DNA from: Streptomyces sp. STR69
GTDB lineage: Bacteria; Actinomycetota; Actinomycetes; Streptomycetales; Streptomycetaceae
Length of the DNA: 64,000 nt
Assembly: GCF_024519455.1 (NCBI RefSeq)
Contig: NZ_JALJRY010000001.1
Coordinates: 419,253 to 483,252 of the forward strand
Direction of reading: 5' to 3'
The notes beneath the pieces are model-generated. The model ran no database searches. It saw nothing but the letters and a program-made list of their open reading frames with translations, and had not been told where the DNA came from. The position numbers and the translations under genes were made by a program. Below, piece after piece: positions 16,325-24,082 of the stretch (the first letter of the stretch is position 1; each line of letters starts with the position of its first letter).

Positions 16325-17479
16325 CTAGCCGAGCGCCTGCTGCAGGTCCTCCAGGAGGTCCTGCACGTTCTCGATGCCCACGGAGAGGCGCACGAGGTCG
16401 CCGGGGACCTCCAGGGCCGAACCGGCGACGGACGCGTGCGTCATGCGTCCCGGGTGCTCGATCAGCGACTCGACGCCGCCCAGGGACTCGCCGAGCGTGA
16501 ACACCTTGGCGCGGTTGCAGACCTCGACGGCCGCCTCCTCGCCGCCCTCGACCTGGAAGGAGACCATGCCGCCGAAGGACCGCATCTGCTTGGCGGCGAC
16601 CTCGTGACCGGGGTGCTCCGGGAGGCCCGGGTACAGAACGCGCGTCACGCGTGCGTGCCGGGTGAGCATGTCGGCGACCTTGGTGGCGTTCTCGCCGTGC
16701 CGGTCCATGCGTACCGACAGCGTCTTGGCGCCGCGCAGTACCAGCCAGGAGTCGAAGGGCCCGGCGACCGCGCCCATCGCGTTCTGGTGGTACGCCAGTT
16801 CCTCGCCGAGCGCCTCGTCGGCCGCGATCAGCGCACCGCCGACCACGTCCGAGTGGCCGCCCATGTACTTGGTCAGGGAGTGCACGACGACGTCCGCGCC
16901 GAGGGCCAGCGGCTGCTGGAGGTAGGGCGTGGCGAAGGTGTTGTCGACGACGAGCCGCGCGCCCGCGTCCCGGGCGATCTGTGCGACGACCGCGATGTCG
17001 GTGATGCCGAGCAGCGGGTTGGAGGGGGTCTCCACCCAGACGACCTTGGTCTTCGGGGTGATGGCGGCCCGTACCGATGCCGGGTCGCTGGTGTCGGCGA
17101 CCGACCACTCGACGCCCCACCGGGAGACGACCTTCGCGAAGAGGCGGAACGTGCCGCCGTACGCGTCGTTCGGGATGACGACGTGGTCGCCGGGGCTGAG
17201 CAGCGTACGCAACAGGCAGTCCTCGGCCGCCAGTCCGGACGCGAACGCGAGACCTCGGCGACCGCCCTCAAGGGCGGCGAGGTTCTCTTCCAGGGCGGTC
17301 CTGGTGGGGTTGGCGCTACGGCTGTACTCGTAGCCGCCCCGCAGACCGCCGACGCCGTCCTGCTTGTAGGTCGAGACCTGGTAGATCGGCGGGACGACCG
17401 CGCCGGTGAGGGGATCGGCGGTGTTGCCCGCGTGGATCGCGAGGGTCTCGAAGTGCTGACTGATGTGCCTGTCGCTCAT
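16325..17479 (-). CDS. metB: Cystathionine gamma-synthase
   Basis: 384 residues from ATG 17479. It is a PLP enzyme of the Cys/Met metabolism family joining an activated homoserine with cysteine to give cystathionine. Visible motifs: YEYSRSANPTR near the N-terminus (neighbouring-subunit phosphate contacts), VVDNTFATPYLQQP, and the PLP lysine Lys204 in HSLTKYMGGHSD. Cystathionine gamma-lyases are close relatives and cannot be excluded from sequence alone. Its 3' end is 10 bp from the convergent small membrane protein gene. Confidence 0.9.
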   Translation of the reverse strand: MSDRHISQHFETLAIHAGNTADPLTGAVVPPIYQVSTYKQDGVGGLRGGYEYSRSANPTRTALEENLAALEGGRRGLAFASGLAAEDCLLRTLLSPGDHVVIPNDAYGGTFRLFAKVVSRWGVEWSVADTSDPASVRAAITPKTKVVWVETPSNPLLGITDIAVVAQIARDAGARLVVDNTFATPYLQQPLALGADVVVHSLTKYMGGHSDVVGGALIAADEALGEELAYHQNAMGAVAGPFDSWLVLRGAKTLSVRMDRHGENATKVADMLTRHARVTRVLYPGLPEHPGHEVAAKQMRSFGGMVSFQVEGGEEAAVEVCNRAKVFTLGESLGGVESLIEHPGRMTHASVAGSALEVPGDLVRLSVGIENVQDLLEDLQQALG

Positions 17480-17522
17480 GGGGGCGAGCGTAATGCGCTC
17501 GCGGGGTGTACGACGATCCGGA

Positions 17523-17570
17523 GGTTTTCCACAGGGTGGCGGGGCGGAGCGGCGGTGGTTTTCCACAGGG
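17523..17570 (+). repeat. Direct repeat upstream of metB
   Basis: The 14-mer ggttttccacaggg occurs at 17523-17536 and again at 17557-17570, a 34-bp period. It lies in the divergent gap between metB and the plus-strand gene at 17620. It could be a pair of regulator sites. The core ttttccaca is one base off a streptomycete DnaA-box-like sequence, but two sites alone do not make an origin. Confidence 0.7.
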
Positions 17571-17619
17571 CGGTGGGCCGGGTTGGCCAATTGTCGGACC
17601 CGTCTGGTTCGCTTGAGGC

Positions 17620-18738
17620 ATGGAGATTCTCTGGGTCCTGATGGCGCTGCTCATGATGGGCTTCGTGCTGATCCCGTTCCTGCGGCGCAGGCGCGGGATG
17701 ATCGAGCAGGTCTCGCCGGGCCATCCGGACGCCGCGGACCCGGCGACCTACGGCTTCGTGCGCGAGGAGGAGCTGGACATCCGTATGCCCGGCCCCGACC
17801 AGGACCTGCTGGACGTCCTCGACCTGGTGCAGCGCACGCAGGACTACCGCGCGGCGATGCAGTTGCTGGCCGGCACCGAGATCGCGGGCGAGTTGCGCTG
17901 GCAGCGGGTGCAGGCCTTCGCGGGCGCCGCTTCGCTGGAGCTGCAGCAGCGGCCCGGCGGGGTGAGCGAGACGCCGGGCGGGCAGTGGCTGCGGGTGTGG
18001 CGGGCCGAGCATCTGAAGGACGCGGGCGGCGCGGCCGTGCACGCGGAGTTCCTGGTGCAGCAGGCGTGGCGTACGTCGACGCGGGGGACGGACGAGTTCC
18101 GGATCATCATGGAGGAGGCGAGGGACGCCTGCGGGCAGGCGGCGCTGCTCTCCCCCGGTGACCCGGTCCCGTACATCGTCGAGTTGTCGGTGGCTCGTGG
18201 ACTGGCGTATCCACAGCCGGAGTTCGAGCAGCTGTGGCTGAAGATCCTGGACCGTGCGCCTGCCCACATGGGGGCGCATCTGGCGGCCCTGCAGTACTGG
18301 TGCGAGAAGTGGCACGGCTCGCGTGAGCTGGCGAACTCGTTCGCGGAGTCGGCTGCCGCGCGGGCGCCGCAGGGATCGCTGCTCGCCGCGATGCCGCTGT
18401 TCGCGGTGTTCGAGCACCTCCCCGAGGTGAACCTGGTCAGCAGCTTCTACCAGAGCGAGGTCGTGGAGAAGGCGATCCACGGCGCCCTGTTCGCCGTGCA
18501 CGCGGCCCGCCCCGACGACCCGATGCTGGCGCACGTCCGCCATCTGCTGGTCTTCTTCCTGGTCCGCGCGGAGCGCTGGTCCGAGGCGATGAACCAGCTC
18601 ATACACATCGACGGCCACGTCGGGGCCCTCCCCTGGACGATGTCGCCCGACCCGGCGGCGGAGTTCGCGGTGTACCGGGCGCTGGCGGTGGCGGGTTACG
18701 AGGCGAACGGCGGGAGCCCGGCGAGCCTGCCGCACTGA
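17620..18738 (+). CDS. Membrane-anchored hypothetical protein with TPR-like helices
   Basis: 372 residues. One N-terminal transmembrane helix (residues 3-20) followed by RRRR anchors a cytoplasmic domain made almost entirely of amphipathic helices. Stretches such as ELRWQRVQAFAGAASLEL and YIVELSVARGLAYPQPEFEQ have the spacing of tetratricopeptide-like repeats. A conserved-looking GDPVPYIVEL segment lies in the middle. Function unknown. It is divergent from metB and 78 bp before msrA. Confidence 0.82.
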   Translation: MEILWVLMALLMMGFVLIPFLRRRRGMIEQVSPGHPDAADPATYGFVREEELDIRMPGPDQDLLDVLDLVQRTQDYRAAMQLLAGTEIAGELRWQRVQAFAGAASLELQQRPGGVSETPGGQWLRVWRAEHLKDAGGAAVHAEFLVQQAWRTSTRGTDEFRIIMEEARDACGQAALLSPGDPVPYIVELSVARGLAYPQPEFEQLWLKILDRAPAHMGAHLAALQYWCEKWHGSRELANSFAESAAARAPQGSLLAAMPLFAVFEHLPEVNLVSSFYQSEVVEKAIHGALFAVHAARPDDPMLAHVRHLLVFFLVRAERWSEAMNQLIHIDGHVGALPWTMSPDPAAEFAVYRALAVAGYEANGGSPASLPH

Positions 18739-18816
18739 CGGGACCGGAATTCTCGAAGACCCTCGCCCGTTGACATTCCGGACTCGGAATCACGCTGAGG
18801 CCCGATGGGAGACCGC

Positions 18817-19527
18817 ATGTTCCTGCACAGTCGTACGCCCCAGCTGCCGACCCGCGAGCAGGCTCTCCAGGGCCGGCCGGAACCTATGTTCACGATCCCC
18901 GACCGCCACACCGTCCTCGGCACCCCGCTGCTCGGCCCCTACCCCGAGCATCTGGAGATCGCCGACTTCGGGCTGGGTTGCTTCTGGGGTGCCGAGCGCA
19001 AGTTCTGGCAGCTCCCGGTGGGTGTGTGGACAACCCTGGTCGGCTATCAGGGCGGCTACACGCAGAACCCGCACTACGAAGAGGTCTGCTCGGGCCTGAC
19101 CGGCCACACGGAAGCGGTCCGCGTGGTCTACGACCCGGCACTGATCTCGTACGAGAAACTGCTGAAGACGTTCTGGGAGTCCCACAACCCGACGCAGGGT
19201 TTCCGCCAGGGCAACGACGTGGGCACCCAGTACCGCTCCACGATCTACCCCCACACCCCCGCACAGACAGCCGCGGCGGAAGCCTCCCGCACCGCCTACC
19301 AACGGGTCCTCACAGGCTCGGGCTTCGGGACGATCACCACGGAGATACTGCCGGCGGAGGGGCGGGTGTTCTACCCGGCCGAGGGACATCACCAGCAGTA
19401 CCTGGCGAAGAATCCGGCGGGGTACTGCGGGATCGGCGGGACCGGGGTCAAGCTAAGTACCCCGTTGGGGACGAACTGGGGGGTGTCCTGCCCGACAGGT
19501 CTCACACCCGCTCCGACGGATGGCTGA
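18817..19527 (+). CDS. msrA: Peptide methionine sulfoxide reductase MsrA (first copy) with altered C-terminus
   Basis: 236 residues from ATG 18817, with GGGAG just upstream; ATG 18805 is an alternative. It reduces the S-epimer of methionine sulfoxide. The catalytic motif is GLGCFWGAE, followed by [25 protein letters not shown], and it ends in the YCGIGGTG segment with a resolving cysteine. The tail then reads [22 protein letters not shown] 36-bp in-frame insertion (19449-19484), bounded by repeats of ggggt, separates GTGV from SCPTG. An uninterrupted copy of this 3' end occurs at 21792-21840. The tail cysteine in SCPTG is kept. Confidence 0.92.
   Translation: MFLHSRTPQLPTREQALQGRPEPMFTIPDRHTVLGTPLLGPYPEHLEIADFGLGCFWGAERKFWQLPVGVWTTLVGYQGGYTQNPHYEEVCSGLTGHTEAVRVVYDPALISYEKLLKTFWESHNPTQGFRQGNDVGTQYRSTIYPHTPAQTAAAEASRTAYQRVLTGSGFGTITTEILPAEGRVFYPAEGHHQQYLAKNPAGYCGIGGTGVKLSTPLGTNWGVSCPTGLTPAPTDG
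19438..19500 (+). repeat. Interrupted msrA 3'-end repeat, left copy
   Basis: The 28-mer that is continuous at 21792-21819 is split here into 12 bp (19437-19448) and 16 bp (19485-19500) by 36 bp. The segment 19438-19481 also aligns without gaps to 20906-20949 with 33 of 44 bases identical (counted by eye). So this junction shares sequence with two places inside the accessory patch. Confidence 0.85.
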
Positions 19528-19948
19528 GCGCACGCCGGCATCCGTGTCCGGTGACCGCCGTATCGGCGAGTTCAGCTTCAGGGAGCACCTGGAGCTGATC
19601 CGAAAGCGACCCGGCATGTACGGCCTGGACGGTTCGTACGGCGGCTACGTCACATACCTGCATGGCTACGACGCGGGCACTCGCGACAGCGCGCTGCTCG
19701 GCTTCAGGGAGTGGCTGCTTCTCAAGCTGGGCCACCACAGCAGCTTCGTGTGGTCCCGCCTCGTGACGGAACTGGTACTGCCGGAGGCATCTCCTGGCCG
19801 GGGCTACAGGGACCTGGACGAGAAGCAGAACAGCGTGGTTGTCGATGCCCTGTTCCAGCTTCTTGGACAGTTCCTCCATGACCGTGACGCAGAGCGAGAC
19901 GGCTTGAGAAATATCTTCCGCGACTACGCGCTCCATTTCCGTGAGTGA
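19520..19948 (+). CDS. Hypothetical protein of the msrA accessory patch
   Basis: 142 residues. ATG 19520 overlaps the msrA stop (atggctga). The protein is compact and soluble. An N-terminal [20 protein letters not shown] segment resembles the start of several small unannotated actinobacterial proteins. Aromatic residues are frequent in the middle ([20 protein letters not shown]), and the end is helical and charged. I do not recognise a catalytic motif. It is convergent with the nuclease gene and could be its partner or simply a passenger; small acidic/aromatic proteins of this kind are often immunity or regulatory proteins, but that is inference. Confidence 0.75.
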   Translation: MAERTPASVSGDRRIGEFSFREHLELIRKRPGMYGLDGSYGGYVTYLHGYDAGTRDSALLGFREWLLLKLGHHSSFVWSRLVTELVLPEASPGRGYRDLDEKQNSVVVDALFQLLGQFLHDRDAERDGLRNIFRDYALHFRE

Positions 19949-20108
19949 TCCGTGCGGCGCGGGACCCAGGCGGCTCACCCGTCGGGCTGAGCACCACGTT
20001 CTGCAGCGATCGCACGCACGGCCCGTGGGCACGCCGCGCACCGCGCTCCGTCTCGGGTGCGCACGACCTTCGCAGGTCGCTCAGCGCAACAGTTCGAGGG
20101 CGACCCCG

Positions 20109-20798
20109 CTATACCTGCGAGGGCCCGCCGTCGGTTCTTTCCGGTGACGGCTCGACGGATACGGCGAGGTACCGGAACTCTCCGCCTGCTCCGCCCAGTT
20201 CGGAGTACGGCTGCCAGTCGAGCGGATATGTGCCGCGCAACGTGCACGTGTTCGGCTTGTAGGCGCCCTCGGCCCAAAGCAGCGTGCCGCCAAGCTCACG
20301 CCCCTGGTGGATCCTGAACTCCCGATCCCGAGTCTGTCCGCGGCCGACGCCCGGCGGAGTCCATAGAGATGCGTCATTGGTCAGCATGATGGCAAGACCG
20401 TTCTGGTCGGACCGGCGACAGAAACGCTCCAGCCTGGCTATGTCCCGCACGAAGTGCAGGCGAGCGAGGTCCGCGGCGCCGTGCCCCTTCAAGGCGTAGT
20501 CCTCGGCGGGAGCGCCCACCGTGCCCGTCCATCTGCGGGTGAAGTACTTGAACTCGATCGCGGTTCGGGCCGACGGGCCGATGCACAGGAGGTCCAGGTG
20601 TTCGTTGCTGTCCCCTGCCGACTGCGGTACCTCAAGCCTGGAGTGCACATCCTGCGACAGTTCCCAAAGGGCCCGCGCGAAGCTGTGTTGGAGATCGGCT
20701 TCGGAGTGGAAGACCGGTCTGTGCCTGCCCAGTTGCGCAATGACGGCGCCGAGTGAGACGCGCCCGGCGACAGTCCGACTGCCGTCCATCGATGCCAT
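20109..20798 (-). CDS. Putative PD-(D/E)XK-type nuclease
   Basis: 229 residues if started at ATG 20798 (ATG 20789 is also possible). Features of the PD-(D/E)XK nuclease core are visible: an N-terminal helix with HSEADLQHSF containing a Glu, a strand-turn with EHLDLLCIG giving the Asp, then TAIEFKYF giving the E-x-K. A second helical region (DLARLHFVRDIARLERF) and LAIMLTNDASLW follow, as in restriction-like folds. It would cut DNA or RNA. The target and partner are unknown, with no methyltransferase or helicase nearby. It lies alone on the minus strand within the duplicated msrA 3' ends. Base composition is slightly less GC-biased than its neighbours. Confidence 0.72.
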   Translation of the reverse strand: MASMDGSRTVAGRVSLGAVIAQLGRHRPVFHSEADLQHSFARALWELSQDVHSRLEVPQSAGDSNEHLDLLCIGPSARTAIEFKYFTRRWTGTVGAPAEDYALKGHGAADLARLHFVRDIARLERFCRRSDQNGLAIMLTNDASLWTPPGVGRGQTRDREFRIHQGRELGGTLLWAEGAYKPNTCTLRGTYPLDWQPYSELGGAGGEFRYLAVSVEPSPERTDGGPSQV

Positions 20799-21137
20799 GA
20801 CCACAGCACCATCCAAGTGGCTCCTCGGCTGAATTCTCAAGCAGCAGCAACACCGCACTGCCATTCGGCACGCAGCAACGGCAGACACGGCAGCACGGGC
20901 TCGGTGAGACCAGAGTCAAGCTGCGTGAACCGTTCGACACGAACTGGGGCCGGCCTGCCGGGCCGGCGCAGCTCCGGCATCGGAAGTCACAGACAGGTAA
21001 GCGGTGTTGACCCCGGTCCGAAGAGGGCGTCCGTGGCACTGGCAACCAGCGCGGTGCGGCGGCAGCAGTTCTCGTCTCAGCGAACGGCGGTCGAAAATCG
21101 GTGGCCCACTGAACCGGCCAACCCCACGCTGTACGCC
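20799..21137. other. Gap with a diverged repeat of the msrA junction
   Basis: 339 bp between the nuclease gene and the DUF4291 gene. No convincing gene. Bases 20906-20949 align gap-free with the msrA tail insertion at 19438-19481 (33 of 44 identical); in the corresponding frame they read ETRVKLREPFDTNWG against [15 protein letters not shown]. This looks like leftover sequence from recombination or from a lost gene. The rest should contain the divergent promoters. Confidence 0.6.
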
Positions 21138-21731
21138 ATGGAAGAACCGCAACACAGGATCCGTGCGGCCTACTCGGAGTCCACGGTCACCGTCTACCAG
21201 GCGTACTCCCCCGAGATCGGCCTTCCCGCTGTCCGTGACGGCCGCTTCCCCGCCGCGTGGAAGCGGGACAGGATGACATGGATCAAGCCGTCGTTCCTGT
21301 GGATGATGTATCGCTGCGGCTGGGGCACCAAGGCAGGACAGGAGACCGTCCTCGCTGTCGAGATCAGCCGTGACGGCTTCGACTGGGCGCTGAGCCACGC
21401 CTGTCTGTCGAGCTACGTCCGCGGGCTGCACCCCGACCGAGCCACCTGGCAACGCCAGTTGAAGCGCGCGCCCACCCGCGTCCAGTGGGACCCCGAGCGG
21501 GACCTGCACCTCCAGCCGCTGCCCCACCGGTCCTTGCAACTGGGTCTCTCCGGTGTGGCCGTACGACGCTACGCGGACGAGTGGACCGTCGCCATCCGCG
21601 ACGTGGCCCCGCTCGCCCACGATGTCCACGCCCTCGTCAACTGTGGTGAGTTGGCCTCCGCCATGCGACTGTTGCCCCAGGAACTCCCCTATCCCGCTGG
21701 AAAGGAATCTCTTGCCCACCTCCTGGGATGA
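21138..21731 (+). CDS. DUF4291 family protein
   Basis: 197 residues from ATG 21138. It matches the DUF4291 pattern throughout: IRAAYSESTVTVYQAY at the start, then RMTWIKPSFLWMMYRCGW, an EISRDGFDWAL segment, VQWDPERD, a HRSLQLGLSG motif, WTVAIRDV and a closing LLPQELPYP. No catalytic assignment exists that I know of; the conserved charged and aromatic residues suggest an enzyme or a nucleic-acid-binding protein. A decayed second copy lies at 23163-23438. In other genomes I would expect it as a solitary gene. Confidence 0.9.
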   Translation: MEEPQHRIRAAYSESTVTVYQAYSPEIGLPAVRDGRFPAAWKRDRMTWIKPSFLWMMYRCGWGTKAGQETVLAVEISRDGFDWALSHACLSSYVRGLHPDRATWQRQLKRAPTRVQWDPERDLHLQPLPHRSLQLGLSGVAVRRYADEWTVAIRDVAPLAHDVHALVNCGELASAMRLLPQELPYPAGKESLAHLLG

Positions 21732-21790
21732 CGGGCCGGCTCACCCGGCAGTCGACCGCGGCCGATGGGTCACACCGCAGCACAGGCTCG

Positions 21791-21840
21791 CCGGGACCGG
21801 GGTGTCCTGCCCGACAGGTGTGGCGTCGGCCGATGGCTGA
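21791..21840 (+). pseudogene. Remnant of an msrA 3' end, right copy
   Basis: In frame this reads GTGVSCPTGVASADG then stop, which is the normal C-terminus of a streptomycete MsrA without the insertion seen in the first copy. No other MsrA sequence precedes it. The bases 21799-21819 are identical to 19480-19500 (21 bp). The stop codon lies inside the ATGGCTGA that begins the next gene, the same arrangement as at 19520. It is therefore a duplicated gene end flanking a 2.3-kb segment. Confidence 0.85.
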
Positions 21841-22282
21841 CCGGTCCGCGCCCACGGCGCAGGAGGCGTTCACCACGCTGATGCGCGCACGGATCGCTCC
21901 CGGTCTGCGCGCGCTGGGCTTCAAGGGGTCGGGGCAGACGTACGAGCTGCCCCATCTCGAGAGCTGGGCTCTCATCGGCTTCCAGAAGTCCGCGCACAGC
22001 ACCGCGGGGCGGGTCGAGTTCACGCTCAACGTGACCGTGGCCGACAAGCTCGGCTGGGCCCGGGCCCGTAGGCATCAGCCGCACCTGCCCGCCCGCCCCA
22101 GCCCGAACACGGTGTACGGTCCCGCGGCCTGGCACTCCCGCATAGGCCAACTCCTCCCCGCGAAGCGCGACACCTGGTGGACCATCTCGGCCACGACCGA
22201 CCCCGGGCCCGTTGCCCGTGGTGTCATCACCGCGGTGACGGAGTACGCGCTCCCAGCCATCCGGGAGCAGCGGCGTTCATGA
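21833..22282 (+). CDS. DUF4304 domain protein
   Basis: 149 residues from ATG 21833, overlapping the msrA-end remnant. AFTTLMRARIAPGLRALGFKGSGQTYELP is the typical DUF4304 opening, followed by WALIGFQKS, a beta-rich VEFTLNVTVAD, and a WWTISATTD strand. Proteins of this family are small, soluble, found mainly in accessory regions, and of unknown function. Its overlap with the msrA stop suggests it was once directly downstream of an intact msrA. Confidence 0.85.
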   Translation: MADRSAPTAQEAFTTLMRARIAPGLRALGFKGSGQTYELPHLESWALIGFQKSAHSTAGRVEFTLNVTVADKLGWARARRHQPHLPARPSPNTVYGPAAWHSRIGQLLPAKRDTWWTISATTDPGPVARGVITAVTEYALPAIREQRRS

Positions 22283-22351
22283 CCGCTGAGGTGGCTTGCG
22301 AGCGGGGTCCGACAGCGTTCCCCTGCGTTGTGAGGGACGGGCTCCAGGCCG

Positions 22352-22975
22352 TCAGTCGAAGGCCACGACCAGGCGAACGCCTTCGTCGCCGAAGCGGCCT
22401 GCCAGGGCCTTCATCACCGCGAAGACATGCGGCCAGTGAGTCTCGGGCCCCAGGACCGCGCCGACCGTCAACGGCTCGTACGTGCAGGTCAGTTCATCGG
22501 TGGTCCACTCCACGCGTTCCGTCGCGTCGCGCAGGTCGGACGGTGGTTCACCCACCACGGACAGGGCCTCAAGCAGTCGCGAGTCGGAAACCAGGTGCTG
22601 ATGCAGGATCGACGGCAGCGCCTTCGTGCGCCACGTCAGCCGGCCGGTGAATTCGTGCGGGGTTGCCGCGAGATCGATCGAAGCCAGCTCCGCCCAGCTG
22701 ACCCAACTCGCGCTGTACAGGTCGTCCGATGCGACCCAAGGACCCAACTGCGAGCGCATCCCGCTCGACAGATCGGCGGGAAGGCCACGCTCCGGTGCGA
22801 GCGGTTGGAAGCCCGCGTAGTTGCGCACTCCGAAGAGACAGCCGAAGGCCGCGTAGTCGGTTTCGTCGTACAGCGGCCAGAGGTCCATGGCGGCCACCCA
22901 GGGCTCGCCGTCGTAGTAGTCGGTACCGACGCCGGGATGGCGAAACTCGATGCCGCCATGGATATCCGTACTCAC
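22352..22975 (-). CDS. Hypothetical protein
   Basis: 207 residues from GTG 22975. It is aromatic-rich: YDGEPWVAAMDLWPLYDETDY, then FGCLFGVRNYAGFQPLAPERG, then SASWVSWAELASIDL. A C-terminal strand-helix unit ends at VRLVVAFD. The pattern FGCLFGVRNYAGF recurs in my memory of streptomycete and phage-associated hypothetical proteins, but I cannot name a family. No signal peptide or membrane helix. It is convergent with the DUF4304 gene across about 70 bp. Confidence 0.75.
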   Translation of the reverse strand: MSTDIHGGIEFRHPGVGTDYYDGEPWVAAMDLWPLYDETDYAAFGCLFGVRNYAGFQPLAPERGLPADLSSGMRSQLGPWVASDDLYSASWVSWAELASIDLAATPHEFTGRLTWRTKALPSILHQHLVSDSRLLEALSVVGEPPSDLRDATERVEWTTDELTCTYEPLTVGAVLGPETHWPHVFAVMKALAGRFGDEGVRLVVAFD

Positions 22976-23162
22976 GGCGCCGCACCCTAACAGCGCTCGC
23001 CCGCACGGGCGCGAACAGCGCCGGTCAGTAGCGGAGGCCGGAGGCGGGCCATGTCCCCATCGATGCGCAGGATGCAGTCTCTGAAGCAACCCAGGGGCGC
23101 TCCCCCGTCCGAGACGTGCAGGGTCGGTCCCAGAGCCATCAGGGGGCGGAGAACCTCCGCAT

Positions 23163-23438
23163 GCCGGGCAGCAGACCGTCCTGGCCGTCGGAATCAGCCG
23201 CGACGGGTTCGAGTGGCCCCTGCCGTACCGCTCCGCTCCTTGCCGTACCGCTCCGCTCCTTGCAGCTCGGCCTCTCCGGAGAGGCCGTACGGCGTTACGC
23301 CGACGGATGGACGGTCGCCATCCGGGACGTGACGCCGCTCGCGCATGAGATACGCGGGCTGGTGGGCAGCGGCCGGCTCGACTCGGCGGCGCGGCTGCTG
23401 CCCCCGGAGCGGGCCTACCCCATGGCCATCGAAGAGGC
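23163..23438 (+). pseudogene. Decayed second copy of the DUF4291 gene
   Basis: The first part reads GQQTVLAVGISRDGFEWPL, matching GQETVLAVEISRDGFDWAL of the intact gene at 21138. A stretch of about 40 codons is then missing. A 20-bp tandem duplication at 23221-23260 shifts the frame, after which RSLQLGLSGEAVRRYADGWT and VAIRDVTPLAHEI match the intact copy to its end. No start region remains. It lies in the 463-bp gap 22976-23438, where nothing else is recognisable. Confidence 0.88.
23221..23260 (+). repeat. Perfect 20-bp tandem duplication
   Basis: tgccgtaccgctccgctcct occurs twice in direct succession inside the DUF4291 remnant. A 20-bp addition changes the frame, so it is a disabling mutation or followed one. 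Confidence 0.95.
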
Positions 23439-23951
23439 TCAGCCCTCCGCGCGTGCCGGCAGGCGCCAGCCCGGGCGGGGGAAGTGGCAGGTGTAACCGT
23501 CCGGGTAACGCTGCAGGTAGTCCTGGTGCTCGGGCTCGGCCTCCCAGAAGGGGCCGACCGGCTCAACCTCGGTGACGACCTTGCCCGGCCACAGGCCGGA
23601 GGCGTCCACGTCGGCGATCGTGTCCTCGGCGATCCGCTTCTGCTCGTCGTCCACGTAGTAGATCGCCGAGCGGTAGCTGAGCCCGATGTCGTTGCCCTGG
23701 CGGTTCTTGGTGCTCGGGTCGTGGATCTGGAAGAAGAACTCCAGGAGCGCGCGGTAGTCGGTCTTCTCGGGGTCGTAGAGGATCTCTATGGCCTCCGCGT
23801 GCGTGCCGTGGTTGCGGTAGGTCGCGTTCTCCACGTCACCGCCGGTGTATCCGACGCGGGTCGCCGTCACGCCCGGGAGCCGGCGGATCAGCTCCTCCAT
23901 CCCCCAGAAACATCCGCCCGCCAGTACGGCCCTCTGCGTCTGCGCAGCCAT
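23439..23951 (-). CDS. msrA: Peptide methionine sulfoxide reductase MsrA (second copy)
   Basis: 170 residues from ATG 23951, with GGAGGG six bases upstream. It has the catalytic motif GGCFWGMEE, the [13 protein letters not shown] segment, HAEAIEI and a [11 protein letters not shown] region. It ends in [11 protein letters not shown] and lacks the C-terminal cysteines of the first copy, so it is the shorter MsrA type relying on a different recycling cysteine. Similarity to the first copy is limited to family motifs, so the two are old paralogues and not a recent duplication. Confidence 0.93.
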   Translation of the reverse strand: MAAQTQRAVLAGGCFWGMEELIRRLPGVTATRVGYTGGDVENATYRNHGTHAEAIEILYDPEKTDYRALLEFFFQIHDPSTKNRQGNDIGLSYRSAIYYVDDEQKRIAEDTIADVDASGLWPGKVVTEVEPVGPFWEAEPEHQDYLQRYPDGYTCHFPRPGWRLPARAEG

Positions 23952-24082
23952 CGCGATCCCTCCACTTTCTGTCGGCTCGGTCACCCAGAGTCCTCAACGC
24001 GCGAGGACGCCCGGCGATTCCGTACCCGTGCGACCTGGCGGCCTGGGAAATCGGTTGCTTCCGACGGCTCCGAGGGAGCTGG

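Noticed and set aside
17523..17570. Replication origin from ttttccaca sequences
   Set aside because: Only two sites, no dnaA/dnaN neighbourhood and imperfect boxes.
21791..21840. An intact second msrA in the same orientation
   Set aside because: Only the last 15 codons are present. The other msrA is on the opposite strand at 23439 and unrelated in its tail.
19437..23951. Prophage or integrative conjugative element
   Set aside because: No integrase, excisionase, structural, transfer or replication gene is visible, so only an accessory patch is claimed.
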